Of a DNA stretch of 64,000 bases, positions 29,263-38,582 are shown in pieces; within the stretch, counting starts at the first letter, position 1; each line of letters opens with the position of its first letter. Under the pieces are notes generated by a model, which was given only the letters and a program-made list of their open reading frames with translations, did not search any database and was not told the DNA's origin. The DNA is from Isosphaeraceae bacterium EP7 (GTDB lineage Bacteria > Planctomycetota > Planctomycetia > Isosphaerales > Isosphaeraceae). Location of the stretch: assembly GCA_038400315.1 (NCBI GenBank), contig CP151667.1:2057174-2121173 (forward strand). Reading direction: 5' to 3'. Made by a program: the position numbers and the translations under genes.

Positions 29263-31515
29263 TTATCTGGGGGTCGCGGCGGACGACTTCGGCTTCGGCT
29301 TGCCTTCGGTGTCGGCATCGGACAGGCCCAGGATGACCCGCAGGACGGTGGTCCGGTCGGTCTGGGGCGGGGCCGAGGCGTTGGACAGGTTCAGGATCGC
29401 ACCGGGGCGATCGACGGTCGCGACGAGCATCGGCCGGTCGAGTGCGAGCTGGCCGGAGAGGTCGATGTAGCTCAGTGGGTCGCTCGACATCTGGCTGGTG
29501 ATGGTCTCGGCGCCGGCGTCGTGGAACATGATCGACCGCACCAGCTTCGCCCGGGCCGATCCCGCAGTCGCCTGCAAGTCGTTCAGGTAGTTCGACAGCC
29601 GACGCTCCTCCTTGCGGTCGAGCTCCACGCGCACCGTCGCCCCCGGCTCGATCGTCGGCATCAGGTAGACCTGATCGTTGAAGGCGACCATCACGTCCTT
29701 GAGTGCCACGTCGAGCAGATTGGTGATCGTGCCGTTGAGCTGGTTGACGTTGAACGCCGTCAGCTCCGACTTGATCAGAGGGCGGGGCGCAGGCCCGAAC
29801 CAGCGGGTCGAGACGCAGCGGGTGCTCCAGATGGGCACGCGCACGTCCGACAGCCGCTCTGCACCGCCGACGGGCTCGTACGAGTAGCCGCCGCCGGAGA
29901 ACCCGATCCCGCCGCCGCCCATGCCTCCGAAGCCCGATTCGGGTGAGCTGAACCAGCTTGTGAGCGTCTCAATCCCCTGAGGTGCCTTCGCCTGGGAAGG
30001 GTCGTCGGGCGTCGTTGCGTCAAACGCCTGCGGGACGATCGAGACGTCGTAATCGCGGTTCTGGGGGCTGAAGAGGTTCACCCAGCTGGTGCCTCGCATC
30101 AAGCCCGCCTCCTGGTCGACGTCCACCGCGTCGACCTGATTGACTCGCAGCGCGGTCCCCTTCACCACATAGGCCGCCCAGTAGGCCAGCGAGCTGACAA
30201 CGACGACAATCGCCGGGAAGGTCAGCCAGGTCAGCTCCATCCGGCCCTTCAGCACCTTCTTCAGGAAGAAGTAATCGCCGGGGCCGATCAGGAGGATGTA
30301 GAGGAAGATGAAGAAGGCGACCCAGCCGAACGGGATCAGGCGGACACCCGGGAACTGCTCCAGGTCGGTCCGCAGGGCGCCCGCCAGGTCCCTGACCCCA
30401 TTCTGAGCGAATCGCCCGCCGCCGACCTGCGTGCCGCTGAGGACCACGTCGCCGCCTGCCCGCCTCAGGTCGATTGCCTTGACCCAGAATTGCGACCGGT
30501 CGTCCCAGGTCGAGAACGGTCGTTGGTCGACGTCGATCGCCAGCAAGGTGACACGGCCGAACCCGTAGCGGCCCCGGACGACCAGCGGCACCGACGACGA
30601 GGCGCTCAGCACGCGGGCGCCTCGCTCCTTGATCGGCTCTAACTTGGTGACCTGGATCCGCCGCCCTTCCGGGACCTCGATCTGTGCGGTCGAGCCGGCG
30701 AACGACTCCAGGGCACGCAGGTCGTCGATCTCGATCTGCCCGCTCGGCAAGGCGGGCAGGATCTCGCGCAACGAGCTATCCATCAGTTGCTGCCAGCGGG
30801 ATCCGGCCGACAGGATCAGGTGGCCGCCGCGTGCCACCCATTGCTTGAGCGCCTCGCCCCGGCCGGTGTCGAGCGCGGACAAGACCTCTCGGGCGTTGCC
30901 ATCGAGGACCACGGCCTCGGCGGCGTCGTAGCCATACCAGCGGCCGGGCAGCTCCTGCTCGGGGGCGTCGAGCTTCAGGGCCTCGAACCGCTTGACGATC
31001 GACGTGTTGACGTTCGAGAAGCCGGGCAGGGTGGAGACGCCTTCGACCCCCTGAGGGTTGCCGAGCAGCAGCACGAGCGTGTCGTCGGGCAGCAGGGCGT
31101 TGGCACCGGAGGAACTGCCCGCGCTGGAGCCGGTGAACCGCGCGCGGCCCCCGGTGTCGACCAGGCGAACCTGGATCTCGCCGTCATGCCCGCCCGACCG
31201 TACGTAGCCGGTGACGGAACGCGTCTCGCCGGGCGCGACGTCTACCGGTTGGCGGATCGTGGTCGGGGTCCCGCTGTCATCGGGGACGGTCAGTTCGAGC
31301 GTGCCCGTGAACCGCTCCGTCCCCCCGATCAGGTCGCCCCGGACGGGGGTCCAGGTCCCGATTTTCGATTGTCCCTTAAAGCCGACGCGGATGTTCTGGA
31401 ACTCGACCCCCTTGGGAGCCCCGGTCTGCCCCGCCGCAGGCTGGCTGGCGAGCGGCAAGATCACGGCGGCGATCAGGGCCAGGGTCCAGGGTCGTCGTCG
31501 AGGGCCGGCGGGCAT
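29263..31515 (-). CDS. Exported membrane protein with GATase-like central domain, ABC-linked
   Basis: The protein is 750 residues from ATG 31515, whose signal peptide is RRRPWTLALIAAVILPLA; the frame extends 42 codons upstream without signal character. An N-terminal beta region (GTLELTVPDDSGTP) is followed by a glutamine-amidotransferase-like segment without visible catalytic Cys (VVLDGNAREVLSAL, LKQWVARGGHLILSAG). Two transmembrane helices come near residues 380-450 (WVAFFIFLYILLIGPGDYFFL). A periplasmic C-terminus holds a Gly-rich stretch (GFGGMGGGGIGFSGGGYSY) and ends in SSAATPR. Membrane proteins of this layout sit beside ABC ATPases, as with GldG-type proteins, and here the ATPase gene follows after 68 bases. 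A partner role in the same transporter is inferred. Confidence 0.65.
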   Translation of the reverse strand: MPAGPRRRPWTLALIAAVILPLASQPAAGQTGAPKGVEFQNIRVGFKGQSKIGTWTPVRGDLIGGTERFTGTLELTVPDDSGTPTTIRQPVDVAPGETRSVTGYVRSGGHDGEIQVRLVDTGGRARFTGSSAGSSSGANALLPDDTLVLLLGNPQGVEGVSTLPGFSNVNTSIVKRFEALKLDAPEQELPGRWYGYDAAEAVVLDGNAREVLSALDTGRGEALKQWVARGGHLILSAGSRWQQLMDSSLREILPALPSGQIEIDDLRALESFAGSTAQIEVPEGRRIQVTKLEPIKERGARVLSASSSVPLVVRGRYGFGRVTLLAIDVDQRPFSTWDDRSQFWVKAIDLRRAGGDVVLSGTQVGGGRFAQNGVRDLAGALRTDLEQFPGVRLIPFGWVAFFIFLYILLIGPGDYFFLKKVLKGRMELTWLTFPAIVVVVSSLAYWAAYVVKGTALRVNQVDAVDVDQEAGLMRGTSWVNLFSPQNRDYDVSIVPQAFDATTPDDPSQAKAPQGIETLTSWFSSPESGFGGMGGGGIGFSGGGYSYEPVGGAERLSDVRVPIWSTRCVSTRWFGPAPRPLIKSELTAFNVNQLNGTITNLLDVALKDVMVAFNDQVYLMPTIEPGATVRVELDRKEERRLSNYLNDLQATAGSARAKLVRSIMFHDAGAETITSQMSSDPLSYIDLSGQLALDRPMLVATVDRPGAILNLSNASAPPQTDRTTVLRVILGLSDADTEGKPKPKSSAATPR

Positions 31516-31576
31516 GGGGCGAGATCCTCGGGAGGGGTCGGGCGGCTCGAGCGTGCGTTCGAAGGGAAGATGCGGC

Positions 31577-31906
31577 TCAGGGCTTCTCGGCGGGGTCGCA
31601 GTCGCAGCTGAATTTGCCGCAGCCGGGGCATCCCATCCCATATTTCTTCATCAGGGCCGCCTCCAGGTCGATCTCGCGGATGTTGGCCAGGGTGACGAGC
31701 CAGGCGATGACGTCGGCCATCTCCAGGGCAAGCGCCTCCTTGGATTCGGAGCGGAGCGCCGTGGCAAGCTCGCCGAACTCCTCGGCCAGCCAGAGGAACG
31801 TGGCCGCGTCTCCGCGCGCCGCGTCCTTCTCGCCGTACATGTCCAGGATCAGGCGCTGGAAGGCGCGAAACGTCAGGCCGTCGGGATTGGAAGTCGGTTC
31901 AGTCAT
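31577..31906 (-). CDS. MazG-like nucleotide pyrophosphohydrolase with C-terminal Cys cluster
   Basis: This 109-residue protein shows the MazG/dUTPase-fold signature: LAEEFGELATAL (two acidic clusters) followed by ALEMADVIAWLVTLAN. These provide the magnesium-binding Glu/Asp residues of all-alpha NTP pyrophosphohydrolases, which hydrolyse NTPs to NMP and pyrophosphate. Its last 20 residues are unusual for this small family: CPGCGKFSCDCD, a cysteine-rich knuckle that could bind zinc. It lies between the membrane/GATase-like gene (61 bases downstream) and the TPR metallopeptidase gene (55 bases upstream). A house-cleaning role toward damaged nucleotides is inferred. Confidence 0.85.
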   Translation of the reverse strand: MTEPTSNPDGLTFRAFQRLILDMYGEKDAARGDAATFLWLAEEFGELATALRSESKEALALEMADVIAWLVTLANIREIDLEAALMKKYGMGCPGCGKFSCDCDPAEKP

Positions 31907-31961
31907 GGGACCTGTATCTTACGGCCGGCGGCCCCGCCTTGCCAGGCCCGGGGCGTCACGT

Positions 31962-34802
31962 TCATTTGTCCTTGAGCGACTTGCTCAATTCCAAGGCTCC
32001 GGGATGCTCGGGGTCGGCCTTCAAGATCGACTCGACCGTCGTGCGGGCGGCGTCGGTCGCGCCCATCGCCTGCTGGGCCTTGGCCAGCCGTACCTTCAGG
32101 TCGCCGGGCTTCTTCGGCTTCAGGGTGAGGGCGACCTCGTATTCCTCGACGGCGTCCTTGTACTTCTCCAGGCCCGCGTTGGCGTCAGCCAGGACGACGT
32201 GGCCGACGGGGTCGTTGACGTCGACGAAGAGGCATTCCGTGGCCCAGTGGATCGCGTCCTTCCAGGCCTTCGAGGCCAGGTGACGCTCGGCCAGGGCCTT
32301 GCGCACGCCCAGGTCGTCGGCGTCGCTGTCGGCCAGCATGGCCAGGTCGGCCAGGAACTTCGGCTCGTCCTTCTGCCTCAGGTGGACCCGGGCCAAGCTG
32401 GCGATCCACTTGGTGTGGAACGGGTCCCCTTTGTGGGCGATCTCGTAGAGCCTCCCCGCCTCGTCGAGGTTCCCCGCCTTCATCTGAAGTTCGGCCAGCA
32501 GGTCGACCACGCGCTCGTCGGGGTTGGCCTCGTCGAAGGCGGGAACCAACACCTCGCGAGCCGCGTCATCGTCGCCGATCGTTACCAGCAGGCGGGCTTT
32601 CACGTAGCTGGCCAGCGGCTGGTTGGGTTTCAGCTTCAGGGCCTTGTCGGCCAGCGGGCGGGCTGCCTTCAGGTCGCGCCTGGCGAAGTGCTCATAGGCC
32701 ATCCGCGCGTTCAGGCCGGCGTCGTCGGGCTTAGCGGCGAGCTCACGCTCCAGCTCGGAGAAGGAAACGGGCTTCTCCTCGCTCACGCGGGTCTTGATCG
32801 TCTTGACCACGCCGTCGAGGAACTCGAGGTACTTGGCCTCGAAGTCTTTCTTCTCGACCTTGAAGCAGTAGCCGATCGCCTTCTCGGTCGTCATCCCCCG
32901 GCGATAGGCATCGAGCATCTTCATCAGGGCATCGTCGCCGAATCGCTTGAGCATGTACTGGGCATAGAGCTGGGCCTGGCAATAGGCCATCTGGCGGTCG
33001 TCGGGCTGCTCGGGCCGGATGAAGCCGAGGTTGATGTTGTCCAGGTTCAGGAGCTTCCGCGCGGGCACTCGCTCCTGGAGCAGTTTGTTCCAGGGCTGCG
33101 GCCGGGGGAAGCCTTCGCTCTCGACGGCCAGTGCTTCGGTGTACCAGTGCGGAATGTTGAACTCGGTCTGTTGCAGGGTGATGACGTGGACCACCTCATG
33201 CTTCAGGACCCGCGCCCAGTTGAATGGCTTCTGCGTCGCGCCCGGGCTGGCCAGGGCGACCACCTTCCCGGTGCAGGCGCCGACGGTCGGGATGAACGGC
33301 AGGCCGATCGTCCGGCCGCTGAACCAGGCGTGGTCCTTCATGATCTCGATCTTGGTCAGGCCCGGCGGCGAGTAGCCGAACCTCTTGGCCAGTTCGTCGT
33401 GCGTCTCCTCTAAGTAGCGCGACATGTATTTGCCCAGCAGGGCGTCGCGGCCGGGGAGGATCGCCACCGAGTAGCGCGGGCTCTCGATCGGCCGGTAGCC
33501 GGCCATGTGCTTGAGCACCTTGCGCATATTGTCGGCGCGAACATTGAACGGGTCGGCGGCGAAGGCGGCGTCGAACAGGTCGCGGGCCTCGACCTCGCGG
33601 CCGATCTGCATGTAGAGCATCCCCAGGCCGATCCGGTTGTCGGCACGCTCGGGGTCGGCGCGTGCGGCGAGCAGGAACGCTCGCTCGGCCTCGGGATACT
33701 TGCGTCGATCGGCGAGGCGCTCGCCCAGCATCGAGTAGAACGAGGCCGGCCGAGGGTTGTTGGACAAGACCACGGCCTCGGTGGCCAGGGCACTCTCGGG
33801 GTCGACCAGCAGCCGATATGAGGCGGCGAGACGGGCCAGCGAGTCCTCGTCCTTGGGGTTCTCGCCGAGCGCCTTCTTCGAGGCGTCGAGCGCCTCGGCG
33901 AACCGCTCGTCGGAGATGTTCACGTCGGCCTTCAGCACGAAGGCGGGGGCGTATTTTGGGTTGATTTCCAGGGCCAGGTCGGCCTTCTCGCGGCCCGCGG
34001 CGAGCTTGTAGCCTTGCAGGTCAGACTGGCCGAGTGTGACGATGACCTCGGCGGCCCTCGGGTTGATCTTGATGGCTCGTTGGAGCTCCTTGCGGGCGGC
34101 CCCTTCGCTGTAGCCCGAGAGGAACAGGCGTGCCTCCAGCCAGGGGGCCTGCCAGCATCTGGGATCGGCCTTGAGCGCGGCCTCGTAGATCTCATTGATG
34201 ACGTCGTTGAGGGTCTCGCTCAACTCCTCACCGCGTGCCTTGGCCCGGTAGTATCGCTCGGCGGCCTGTCCGATGACGAGCAAGGCGTTGGCGTCCTTGA
34301 TGTACTTATCCTGGTCGGCATTGAAGCTGTCGACGAACCACTTCCAGGCATCGAGGGCATCGCCCTGGCGGCCCTGGGCTTCGGCCAGGCGGGCGCCGAC
34401 CCAGCGGCCGAGCAGGTGGTCGGCGTTGAGGTCGGTCGCGGCCTTGGCGGCGAGCGTTGCGCCGGCCCAGTCTCCTCGGTCGAACAGGAGCAATCCGAGC
34501 CTTGCGAAGGCGTCGGCGTTCTTTGGTTGGTCGGCGGTGAGTGTCGTCAGTCCCTCTTTCGCCTTGTCGATTTGGCCGGTGCTGGACCAGGCTTCGACAC
34601 GGCCGAGGACGAGGGCGGCTTTCTGTTCCGGCTTCAAATCTTCGGGCTTGGCGAGCAGGACGTCGTAGACCTCGATGGCTTCGTCATACTTGCCGACCTG
34701 CCAGAGCTTGCGGGCCGAGGCGGCCCCCTCGTCGGGGTCGGCGGCCGTGGCCGAGGCGGCGGCCAGGCATCCCAGCGCGGCGAACCAGAGCATGCGTGCC
34801 AT
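31962..34802 (-). CDS. Exported TPR protein with HExxH metallopeptidase (MA-like) domain
   Basis: This 946-residue protein has a signal peptide (MARMLWFAALGCLAAASATA), at least eight TPR-like helical repeats before the centre, a gluzincin-type metallopeptidase centre, and further TPRs at the C-terminus. The zinc site HEVVH is near residue 533; WYTEALAVE some 20 residues later supplies the third ligand, as in the Peptidase_MA_2 group. Repeats carry typical phrases such as PEDLKPEQKAALVLGR and SYVKARLLVTIGDDDAAREV. Proteins of this plan are common in planctomycetes but uncharacterised; a periplasmic protease held in a scaffold is inferred. The start has GAGGG six bases upstream. The lipid kinase gene lies 126 bases upstream on the same strand. 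Confidence 0.82.
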   Translation of the reverse strand: MARMLWFAALGCLAAASATAADPDEGAASARKLWQVGKYDEAIEVYDVLLAKPEDLKPEQKAALVLGRVEAWSSTGQIDKAKEGLTTLTADQPKNADAFARLGLLLFDRGDWAGATLAAKAATDLNADHLLGRWVGARLAEAQGRQGDALDAWKWFVDSFNADQDKYIKDANALLVIGQAAERYYRAKARGEELSETLNDVINEIYEAALKADPRCWQAPWLEARLFLSGYSEGAARKELQRAIKINPRAAEVIVTLGQSDLQGYKLAAGREKADLALEINPKYAPAFVLKADVNISDERFAEALDASKKALGENPKDEDSLARLAASYRLLVDPESALATEAVVLSNNPRPASFYSMLGERLADRRKYPEAERAFLLAARADPERADNRIGLGMLYMQIGREVEARDLFDAAFAADPFNVRADNMRKVLKHMAGYRPIESPRYSVAILPGRDALLGKYMSRYLEETHDELAKRFGYSPPGLTKIEIMKDHAWFSGRTIGLPFIPTVGACTGKVVALASPGATQKPFNWARVLKHEVVHVITLQQTEFNIPHWYTEALAVESEGFPRPQPWNKLLQERVPARKLLNLDNINLGFIRPEQPDDRQMAYCQAQLYAQYMLKRFGDDALMKMLDAYRRGMTTEKAIGYCFKVEKKDFEAKYLEFLDGVVKTIKTRVSEEKPVSFSELERELAAKPDDAGLNARMAYEHFARRDLKAARPLADKALKLKPNQPLASYVKARLLVTIGDDDAAREVLVPAFDEANPDERVVDLLAELQMKAGNLDEAGRLYEIAHKGDPFHTKWIASLARVHLRQKDEPKFLADLAMLADSDADDLGVRKALAERHLASKAWKDAIHWATECLFVDVNDPVGHVVLADANAGLEKYKDAVEEYEVALTLKPKKPGDLKVRLAKAQQAMGATDAARTTVESILKADPEHPGALELSKSLKDK

Positions 34803-34928
34803 GCCGAGCCCTCATGGATTTGGCGGGTCGGTCGACCGGCCGCCCGGACCCCACGCGGGCCGGGCCGCCCTCCGACGGCCATAGATCCACGTTACCCGAG
34901 ATCGACCCGAGCGATCTAGGGGCGGCGT

Positions 34929-35828
34929 TCAGGCGGGTCCGGCGACCAGCACCCGCAAGGCCCCCGCGTTGACCTCGATGCGCACGGGGGTCTCGCCCAC
35001 CACCTCGCCGTCGGCCTGCACGGGCAGCGAAGGGCGGGCGTCAATCGTCACTTCGCGAGCGGCCTTCCAGTACTTCAAGTGGCTGTTTTGTTTGTGCTGT
35101 CCGCGGGCTACATGCCAGATCAGGCGTACGGTATCGGCGGCGTTCCAGACGTCCACCAGGCAGACGTCCACGCGGCCATCGTCGAGAGCCACGTCGGGGC
35201 CCCAGCGGTAAGGGGGTTCACCCAGAATTCCGCTGTTAGCGACGACCACCTGCACCCCTTTGATCGTCAGAGTCTTGCCGTCGATGCCGATCGTGAAGGT
35301 GCGACGTTTAAAGCCCGCCCAGCGTGCGACGGCCGTCCAGAGGTAAGCCACCCGGCCGAACCGACGCTTGTCGACGGTCGTGGTGTCGCGGATCATCAGC
35401 GAATCGAGTCCCACTCCGACCTGGGTCAGGTAGCTCCGACCGTTGATGCACATGGTGTCCACGGAGCGCTCCGCGGTGACGCCGGCCAGCAGCGCACAGC
35501 CGGCCTGGAGGTCGAGCGGCAGGTTCAGGTCCCGTGCCAGTACGTTCGCAGTTCCGAGCGGTAGGATTCCCAGAGGGACGCCAGTGCCGGCCAGGATGTC
35601 GGCGACCGCCGAGACGGTCCCGTCTCCGCCAGCGGCGATAATCGGACGCCGACCGCGGGCGACCGCGTCCTTCACCGCCGCGGCCAGATCGACTCCCTCG
35701 ACGAGTTCGAAGATCTCGGCCGCGACCTGGAAGTGAGACTCGATGGCTCGTCGGACGTCCTCGGGCGAGCAATGGCCCGAGTTGGGGTTGATCACCACGA
35801 ACGGCCCGGCGGGGCTGCTGGTCGTCAT
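34929..35828 (-). CDS. Diacylglycerol kinase-family lipid kinase
   Basis: This 299-residue protein starts at ATG 35828 (AGGAG six bases upstream). It carries the DAGK catalytic signatures NPNSGH near the N-terminus, IIAAGGDGTVSAVA and LGILPLGTANVLARDLNLP, followed by the beta-rich C-terminal lobe (GPDVALDDGRVDVCLVD). Bacterial members phosphorylate diacylglycerol or related lipids, using ATP, to recycle or remodel membrane phospholipid. Length is normal. The gene follows the galactokinase gene with a 41-base gap on the same strand, so the two may share a transcript. The exact lipid substrate cannot be read. Confidence 0.9.
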   Translation of the reverse strand: MTTSSPAGPFVVINPNSGHCSPEDVRRAIESHFQVAAEIFELVEGVDLAAAVKDAVARGRRPIIAAGGDGTVSAVADILAGTGVPLGILPLGTANVLARDLNLPLDLQAGCALLAGVTAERSVDTMCINGRSYLTQVGVGLDSLMIRDTTTVDKRRFGRVAYLWTAVARWAGFKRRTFTIGIDGKTLTIKGVQVVVANSGILGEPPYRWGPDVALDDGRVDVCLVDVWNAADTVRLIWHVARGQHKQNSHLKYWKAAREVTIDARPSLPVQADGEVVGETPVRIEVNAGALRVLVAGPA

Positions 35829-35869
35829 CGAGGCTCCTGAAACCTGGGGAATCTGGGCGGCCGCTCGAT

Positions 35870-37093
35870 TCAACCGGCGAACGGGGCCGCGGTGGCTCCT
35901 TGGGCAGCCTGGCAAGTGGAGACGCCGGCGAGCAGGCCGGTCCTGCGACGATAGCCCTCGATGACCGCCGAGGCGAACTCTTCGGCCAGCTCAGCACGCA
36001 CGAGATTGACGGTGCAACCCGCCCAACCGGCTCCCGAAAGCTTGCCGCCGAGAAATCCGGGGGCCTCTTGGGCCGACTCGACGAGGGCATCCAGCTCGCG
36101 CGAGCTATTCTCGAAGTCGTCGCGGCTCGACCTGTGCGAGGCAGACATCAATCGCCCGAATCCCTCGACGTCGCCGATGCGGAGGAGTTCGGTCCCCTCT
36201 TCGACACGAAGGTTCTCTGTTAGCACATGCCGCGCCCGTAGCCGGCCCACGCCGTCCAGCAATTCCCAGTCGGCCATCAGCTGGCCCAGGGAGACGTCGC
36301 GCAACTGGGTCACTCCTTCTTCGGGATTTCTGGCCCGAAAGAAGTCCACGACCCGATCGCACTCGGCCCGTCGGCGGTTATACATCCCCTCGGCCAGCTG
36401 GCGCGAGGTTGTGCTGTCACAGACCACGATCGCCGGGGCAGGGTCGCCCAGCGACAGCCGCTCGAAGGCCAGGGTCCGGCAGTCGAGCCGTAACGCGTGC
36501 CCGGTACGCCCGAGCAGGACCGAAGCCTGGTCAAGCAGGCCCGAACCCACGCCGACAAAGTCGTTCTCGGATCGCCTGAGTACACGGGCGAGATCCATCC
36601 GGCCTGCGTCGTCGTCCAGCGTCGAGGCCGGTCGGCCGGGCACTAACCCTGCCGCGACGAGCCAGGAGCCGAGCGCGGCCTGAAGGCTCGCCGAGCTCGA
36701 GAGGCCGCCACCAATTGGGACGTTGCCGACGAGCGTCACGTCGAAGGCCGAGGTCAGGGGGGCCTTGGCGTCGGCCTGGAGCGCCCAGGCGACGCCCCGG
36801 ACATAGCGGGCCCAGCCCTGGGGCTCGGTCGACTCGGGGTTCAAGCCGGCCAGGTCGAAGGTGTCGCCCTGGTTCATGTTGAGGGACAGGACGCTGGCCC
36901 GCGTCCCGGCCGACGCGGTGCCGGCGACTGTAGTGAAGCGGTCGACGGCGGCAGCCAGGACCAGGCCGCCGTTATAGTCGGTATGGTTGCCGAGCAGTTC
37001 GACCCGGCCCGGGGCCCGTGCGACGAATTCCGGATTAGCGCCGGTAGAGCGGCGAATGTCGGCGAGAAGCCGGCCGTCGATGGCCTCGGACAT
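35870..37093 (-). CDS. galK: Galactokinase (GHMP kinase family)
   Basis: This 407-residue protein carries the galactokinase signature RVELLGNHTDYNGG near residue 30, the GHMP ATP loop PIGGGLSSSASLQAALG near 125, and the C-terminal motif KLSGAGWAGCTVNLV. It phosphorylates galactose at C1 in the Leloir pathway; other GHMP sugar kinases such as arabinokinase are less likely given the full signature. ATG 37093 is the best start; the 15 upstream codons are rich in Cys, Pro and Gly and overlap a terminator-like hairpin region. No other Leloir genes (galT, galE) are near. It lies between the metK gene upstream and the lipid kinase downstream. Confidence 0.9.
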   Translation of the reverse strand: MSEAIDGRLLADIRRSTGANPEFVARAPGRVELLGNHTDYNGGLVLAAAVDRFTTVAGTASAGTRASVLSLNMNQGDTFDLAGLNPESTEPQGWARYVRGVAWALQADAKAPLTSAFDVTLVGNVPIGGGLSSSASLQAALGSWLVAAGLVPGRPASTLDDDAGRMDLARVLRRSENDFVGVGSGLLDQASVLLGRTGHALRLDCRTLAFERLSLGDPAPAIVVCDSTTSRQLAEGMYNRRRAECDRVVDFFRARNPEEGVTQLRDVSLGQLMADWELLDGVGRLRARHVLTENLRVEEGTELLRIGDVEGFGRLMSASHRSSRDDFENSSRELDALVESAQEAPGFLGGKLSGAGWAGCTVNLVRAELAEEFASAVIEGYRRRTGLLAGVSTCQAAQGATAAPFAG

Positions 37094-37119
37094 GGCGGTA
37101 CCCCCGGGGGAACAGGGAA

Positions 37120-37161
37120 GGGACCGGGCCGGGCACATTGGCCCGGCCCGGTCCCTTTTTT
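37120..37161 (+). terminator. Intrinsic-terminator-like hairpin, oriented against the flanking genes
   Basis: A perfect 15-bp GC stem (37120-37134 with 37141-37155) with loop ACATTG is followed by six T's (37156-37161) on the plus strand. Both flanking genes, metK and galK, are on the minus strand, where the run becomes A's before the stem. It therefore suits transcription coming from the left on the plus strand; as a stem alone it may also stop metK readthrough. Confidence 0.65.
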
Positions 37162-37221
37162 ATCGGCGATCCCGGGGGGCTCGCCTTGCTCAAATCCGCC
37201 GGACGTGCCCTTCCGGGTCGT

Positions 37222-38406
37222 TCAGACGGCGACGGCCTTGATGCCGGCAGCCTTGCGGATGGCGTCAGCCTTGTCGGTCTTCTCCCAGGTGAAGTCGGCG
37301 CCGGAACGGCCGAAGTGGCCTCCCGAAGCCGTCTGGCGGAAGATGGGCCGACGCAGGTCGAGGTGCTTGATGATCCCGGCGGGCGTCAGCGGGAAGGTCT
37401 GGCGGATGATCTCGGCGATCTTCTGATCGTCGATCTTGCCAGTCCCCTCGGTGTCCACGTGGACGCTAACCGGTTCGGAGACGCCGATGGCGTAGGCGAG
37501 CTGAACCTCGCAGCGATCGGCCAGGCCGCTGGCCACCACGTTCTTGGCGACGTAGCGGGCCATGTAGGCCGCCGAGCGGTCGACCTTCGTCGGGTCCTTG
37601 CCGCTGAAGGCACCGCCGCCGTGACGGCCCCGGCCGCCATAGGTGTCGACGATGATCTTGCGGCCCGTGACGCCGGCGTCGCCGTGAGGCCCGCCCACGA
37701 CGAAGCGGCCGGTCGGATTGATGTAGAACTTGGTGTTCTCGTCAACCATCTCCGGGGGCAGCTCGGGCAGGATCACCTGCTCCTTGACGGCCTTGCGGAT
37801 GGTCTCGATGTCGATGTCTTCGGTCTGGGTCGAGACGACGACCGCGTCGATCCGGACGGGCTTGTCGTCTTCGTACTCGACGGTCACCTGGCTCTTGCTG
37901 TCGGGGCGGAGCCAGGGAAGCGTGCCGTTCTGGCGCAGCTCGGTGATCTTGTTGATGATCCGGTGCGACAGGGCGATCGGCATCGGCATCAGCTCGGGCG
38001 TCTCGTTCGAGGCGAACCCGAACATGAGGCCCTGGTCGCCGGCGCCAATGTCTTTGCCGCTGTCGTTGTCCGAGTCGACACCCTGAGCAATGTCGGGCGA
38101 CTGCTTGCCCACGGCGATCATGACCGCGCAGGTCGTGGCGTCGAAGCCCATGTCGCTGCTGGTGTAGCCGATCTCGCGGACGACCTGGCGGACGATCGAC
38201 GGATAGTCGATGTGGGCCTTTGTCGTGATCTCGCCGGCCACGACGACCAGACCGGTCGTCAGCAGGGTCTCGCAGGCCACGCGGCTCAGCGGGTCCTGGG
38301 CGAGCAGGGCGTCGAGGATGCCGTCGGAGATCTGATCGGCCATCTTGTCGGGATGGCCCATCGACACCGACTCGCTGGTGAATAAGTAGCGGCTCTCTTG
38401 CGCCAC
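37222..38406 (-). CDS. metK: S-adenosylmethionine synthetase
   Basis: This 394-residue protein is full-length MetK, which makes SAM from methionine and ATP. It begins [19 protein letters not shown] (ATP-binding, His and Asp included) and contains [12 protein letters not shown] and [19 protein letters not shown], both family signatures. The start is GTG 38406 with AGGAG about ten bases upstream; no in-frame ATG lies close by, so GTG is accepted. The region between this start and the divergent peptidase gene (38407-38582) shows no SAM-riboswitch pattern that I recognise. Between metK and galK lies the hairpin at 37120-37161. Confidence 0.96.
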   Translation of the reverse strand: MAQESRYLFTSESVSMGHPDKMADQISDGILDALLAQDPLSRVACETLLTTGLVVVAGEITTKAHIDYPSIVRQVVREIGYTSSDMGFDATTCAVMIAVGKQSPDIAQGVDSDNDSGKDIGAGDQGLMFGFASNETPELMPMPIALSHRIINKITELRQNGTLPWLRPDSKSQVTVEYEDDKPVRIDAVVVSTQTEDIDIETIRKAVKEQVILPELPPEMVDENTKFYINPTGRFVVGGPHGDAGVTGRKIIVDTYGGRGRHGGGAFSGKDPTKVDRSAAYMARYVAKNVVASGLADRCEVQLAYAIGVSEPVSVHVDTEGTGKIDDQKIAEIIRQTFPLTPAGIIKHLDLRRPIFRQTASGGHFGRSGADFTWEKTDKADAIRKAAGIKAVAV

Positions 38407-38582
38407 GGGCGAAAATCTCCTGAAAGAGAGGGCAGCGGCGGCGGAGGAGGGGTCATCGACCGACTTGATCGAGATGCGTCAGTTCACGTCGCCATCAAAG
38501 ATCGACAGAGTCTAGCAAGCCGACACCGAGTCTGTAAAGTTGGCCACTGAAGTCGCAACAGACCGCGTCCGAGGGCAAATCG

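Noticed and set aside
38407-38582. SAM riboswitch before metK
   Set aside because: I found no SAM-I, SAM-II or SAH-type core; only a GTG start and an AGGAG site are evident.
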